NCBI GenBank assembly: GCA_023430245.1
Contig: JAEZBA010000463.1
Location: forward strand, 1-6,356
DNA: 6,356 bases
Source of the DNA: Pseudomonadota bacterium
Lineage (GTDB): Bacteria > Pseudomonadota > Alphaproteobacteria > Rhizobiales > Xanthobacteraceae
Reading direction: 5' to 3'
Shown here piece by piece: positions 4,881 to 6,356 of this stretch. Every line of letters begins with the position of its first letter. Within the stretch, counting starts at the first letter, position 1. Under the pieces are notes generated by a model that was not told the origin of the DNA, did no database searches, and worked only from the letters and a program-made list of their open reading frames with translations. Made by a program: the position numbers and the translations under genes.

Positions 4881-5733
4881 CGGCACCCACACCTTCGCGC
4901 GCCAGCAGCGCCGCCGCCGCGGCCTGTTCCGCGGCCCTCTTGGAGCGTCCGCGGCCGTCGGCCGGGGCGCGTTCCCGCCGCCCCCCCCCGATCCGGAAAA
5001 CCGGATCGTGATGGGGCCCGGTCCGTTCCACTTCACGATAGGACGGCGTCGGCAGGCCGCGCGCCTGCGCCCATTCCTGCAACACCGTTTTCGGATCGCG
5101 CAGAGGCCGCGCCGGCTTGCGCATCCGGTCAGACCAATAGCGCAACACCAGCGCCTTGGCGGCCTTGTAGCCGCCATCCAGAAACACCGCGCCGATCAGC
5201 GACTCGCAGACGTCTGCAAGGATCGCAATGCGCGAACGCCCGCCGGCGCGCACTTCGGATGCACCCAGGCGCAGCGACGCACCGAGATCGATCGCGCGCG
5301 CGACGTCGGCGCAGGATTCGCGCCGGACCAGATCGGCCAGGCGTCGCGACAGCTCTCCTTCTTCCGCCTTCGGAAACGCCTCGAACAGCATCTCCGAAAC
5401 CGCAAGGCCGAGCACGTGGTCGCCGAGGAATTCGAGCCGCTGATAGCTCCCGACACGCCCCTGCCCTTTCAGCGCCGAAATATGAGTCAGGGCGCGCTCG
5501 AGCAGCACCTTGTCGCGGAACCGGTAGCCGATGGTGGTCTCGAGTGGCGAGGCGCGCTGGACCTTGCGCTTCTTTGGCTCGGGCTGAGCATCGGTCTCCG
5601 AGCCGGGCTTGCGTTCGGCCGCAGAACCGTCCGCGGCAGCCGCTGCAGCCGCGCTCTTCCGCTTCACCGCGGCGGCCCTGCGCTTGACCGGCGTATCCGT
5701 TGCGGTTGCTGCGCTGTCGGCGGCGCGGGTCAT
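4873..5733 (-). CDS. rnc: Ribonuclease III
   Basis: RNase III cuts double-stranded RNA, including the pre-rRNA processing stems. The 286 residues exceed the 226 of E. coli RNase III because of a 60-odd residue N-terminal extension rich in Ala, Lys and Arg, including PKKRKV (53-58). The catalytic domain begins near LETTIGYRF, with the signature QRLEFLGD (98-105) and ILADVCESLIGAVFLDGG. Metal-binding residues E101, D105, D174 and E177 are present; the position of E. coli E38 is Q98. The dsRNA-binding domain runs from DPKTVLQEWAQ (213) to SKRAAEQAAAA, but its middle reads RIGGGRRERAPAD, where a hydrophobic strand is expected, and is encoded across a run of nine G. The start is the ATG at 5731-5733, overlapping the lepB stop (ATGA); the site has a poor Shine-Dalgarno, which fits coupling to lepB. 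The extension was kept for this reason, though an internal start is possible. Confidence 0.92.
   Translation of the reverse strand: MTRAADSAATATDTPVKRRAAAVKRKSAAAAAAADGSAAERKPGSETDAQPEPKKRKVQRASPLETTIGYRFRDKVLLERALTHISALKGQGRVGSYQRLEFLGDHVLGLAVSEMLFEAFPKAEEGELSRRLADLVRRESCADVARAIDLGASLRLGASEVRAGGRSRIAILADVCESLIGAVFLDGGYKAAKALVLRYWSDRMRKPARPLRDPKTVLQEWAQARGLPTPSYREVERTGPHHDPVFRIGGGRRERAPADGRGRSKRAAEQAAAAALLAREGVGADG
4981..4989 (-). repeat. Nine-base G homopolymer inside rnc
   Basis: Nine consecutive C on the plus strand (G on the coding strand) encode G249-G251 of RNase III, directly before two CGG codons. The tract lies in the dsRNA-binding domain, about 100 bases before the era start. Homopolymers of this length slip during replication and are also common sites of sequencing error. 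Confidence 0.9.
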
Positions 5734-6356
5734 CGCACCAACATGAAAATCCGGTTCCAGCGGACCGACCATGGCCAGCGCCAGACCTGCCAGGCCCGCT
5801 CGCCGTCGGCGACCGAGAAGAAGATGATCTGCGCGCGCCCGATCAGATGACTGAACGGAACGTAGCCAACCTGGCTCAGCACGCGGCTGTCGGTGGAGTT
5901 GTCGCGGTTGTCGCCCATCATGAAGAAATGGCCGGCCGGCACCACATATTCCTGCGTGGTGTCGTAGCAGCCGTTGTCCTGCAAATCGAGCGGCGTATAG
6001 CTCACGCCGTTGGGCAGGGTCTCGCGCCACCGCTTCACGCGGATCGCACGGTCCCCCTCCTCGGTCTCGATATAATCGTCCATCCGCTCGCGCTTCACCG
6101 GATCGCCGTTGATGAAGAGCAGGCCCTGCTTCATCTGGATGCGGTCGCCGGGCAGTCCGATCACCCGCTTGATGTAGTCGGTGGAGTCATCCTTCGGCAG
6201 ACGGAACACAGCGACATCGCCACGATCCGGCGGCGAGCCGAAAATGCGTCCCGAGAACAGCGGCGGCGAGAATGGAAACGAATACGAGCTGTAGCCGTAG
6301 GAGAATTTCGACACGAACAGATAGTCGCCGACCAGCAGCGTCTCCTTCATCGATCC
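5730..6356 (-). CDS. lepB: Signal peptidase I (LepB), 5' end outside window
   Basis: LepB is the inner-membrane serine protease that removes Sec signal peptides on the periplasmic side. The visible 208 residues begin exactly at the catalytic motif: the first codons read G-S-M-K-E-T-L, so the nucleophile Ser is TCG at 6351-6353, only three bases from the window edge. The catalytic Lys is K63 of the fragment in YIKRVIGLPGD, and the conserved box GDNRDNSTDSR is at fragment residues 148-158. The membrane anchor that precedes the Ser is missing because the window ends. The C-terminus ends WNRIFMLVR. The ATG at 6348-6350 is the conserved Met after the catalytic Ser, not the start. The stop TGA overlaps the rnc ATG. 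The three small secreted proteins in this window carry A-x-A sites that this enzyme would be expected to cleave. Confidence 0.95.
   Translation of the reverse strand, partial: GSMKETLLVGDYLFVSKFSYGYSSYSFPFSPPLFSGRIFGSPPDRGDVAVFRLPKDDSTDYIKRVIGLPGDRIQMKQGLLFINGDPVKRERMDDYIETEEGDRAIRVKRWRETLPNGVSYTPLDLQDNGCYDTTQEYVVPAGHFFMMGDNRDNSTDSRVLSQVGYVPFSHLIGRAQIIFFSVADGERAWQVWRWPWSVRWNRIFMLVR

Noticed and set aside
3951..5177. Era as a 408-residue protein with a long N-terminal extension
   Set aside because: The added part is the shifted frame of rnc. Era proteins are near 300 residues and begin shortly before the G1 motif. The open frame is kept only as part of the slippage finding.
3918..5687. A 589-codon plus-strand open frame across era and rnc
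   Set aside because: It is antisense to two well-recognised genes; its Arg/Pro/Ala/Leu-rich, motif-free translation is typical of shadow frames in GC-rich DNA.
4369..5850. A 493-codon plus-strand open frame opposite era, rnc and lepB
   Set aside because: Antisense to three genes with intact motifs; the translation shows no domain and no good ribosome binding site was seen.

Overview
The window reads as chromosomal DNA of a GC-rich alphaproteobacterium. The most likely group is Hyphomicrobiales of the Bradyrhizobium/Rhodopseudomonas/Afipia kind. This rests on the style of the ParC, Era, RNase III and LepB sequences, on the dense minus-strand housekeeping run, and on the short secreted Tyr/Arg-rich proteins. 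It is an inference from memory; no search was run.

Right part (2378-6356, minus strand, transcribed right to left): a compact run of lepB (signal peptidase I, 5' end cut by the window) > rnc (RNase III) > era (ribosome-assembly GTPase) > xthA (exonuclease III family) > recO (recombination mediator). lepB and rnc share an ATGA stop/start and rnc and era overlap by 8 nt, so these three look translationally coupled. xthA follows era after 20 nt and starts with GTG. recO follows xthA after 47 nt. The run joins protein export, RNA processing, ribosome assembly and DNA repair.

Left end (1-888, minus strand): the first 296 codons of parC (topoisomerase IV subunit A).

Between parC and recO (889-2377) lies the unusual part: three small plus-strand genes at 1042-1314, 1533-1811 and 2058-2291. 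They face away from parC and converge on recO. Each encodes a 77-92 residue protein with a Sec signal peptide and a strongly basic, Tyr/Arg-rich mature part holding exactly four cysteines. The first two are tandem paralogues. Their cysteines are spaced C-x3-C-x4-C-x3-C, the same spacing as in the horseshoe-crab beta-hairpin antimicrobial peptide tachyplesin, and both continue into an identical 16-residue RYYRPYYRPY-type tail. Over that tail the two genes differ at nine bases, all synonymous. The third protein has a different but also mirror-symmetric spacing, C-x5-C-x8-C-x5-C. The spacers between these genes hold several hairpins, an operator-like dyad and, after the third gene, a convincing intrinsic terminator. 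I know of no described function for these proteins; they are the best candidate here for an undescribed system.

A second item is a run of nine G (coding strand) in the dsRNA-binding domain of rnc. Loss of one G would place the rest of rnc in the reading frame of era with no stop between, giving an RNase III-Era fusion. No tRNA, rRNA, CRISPR array, transposase or attachment site was seen. No gene-free stretch exceeds 300 bases.
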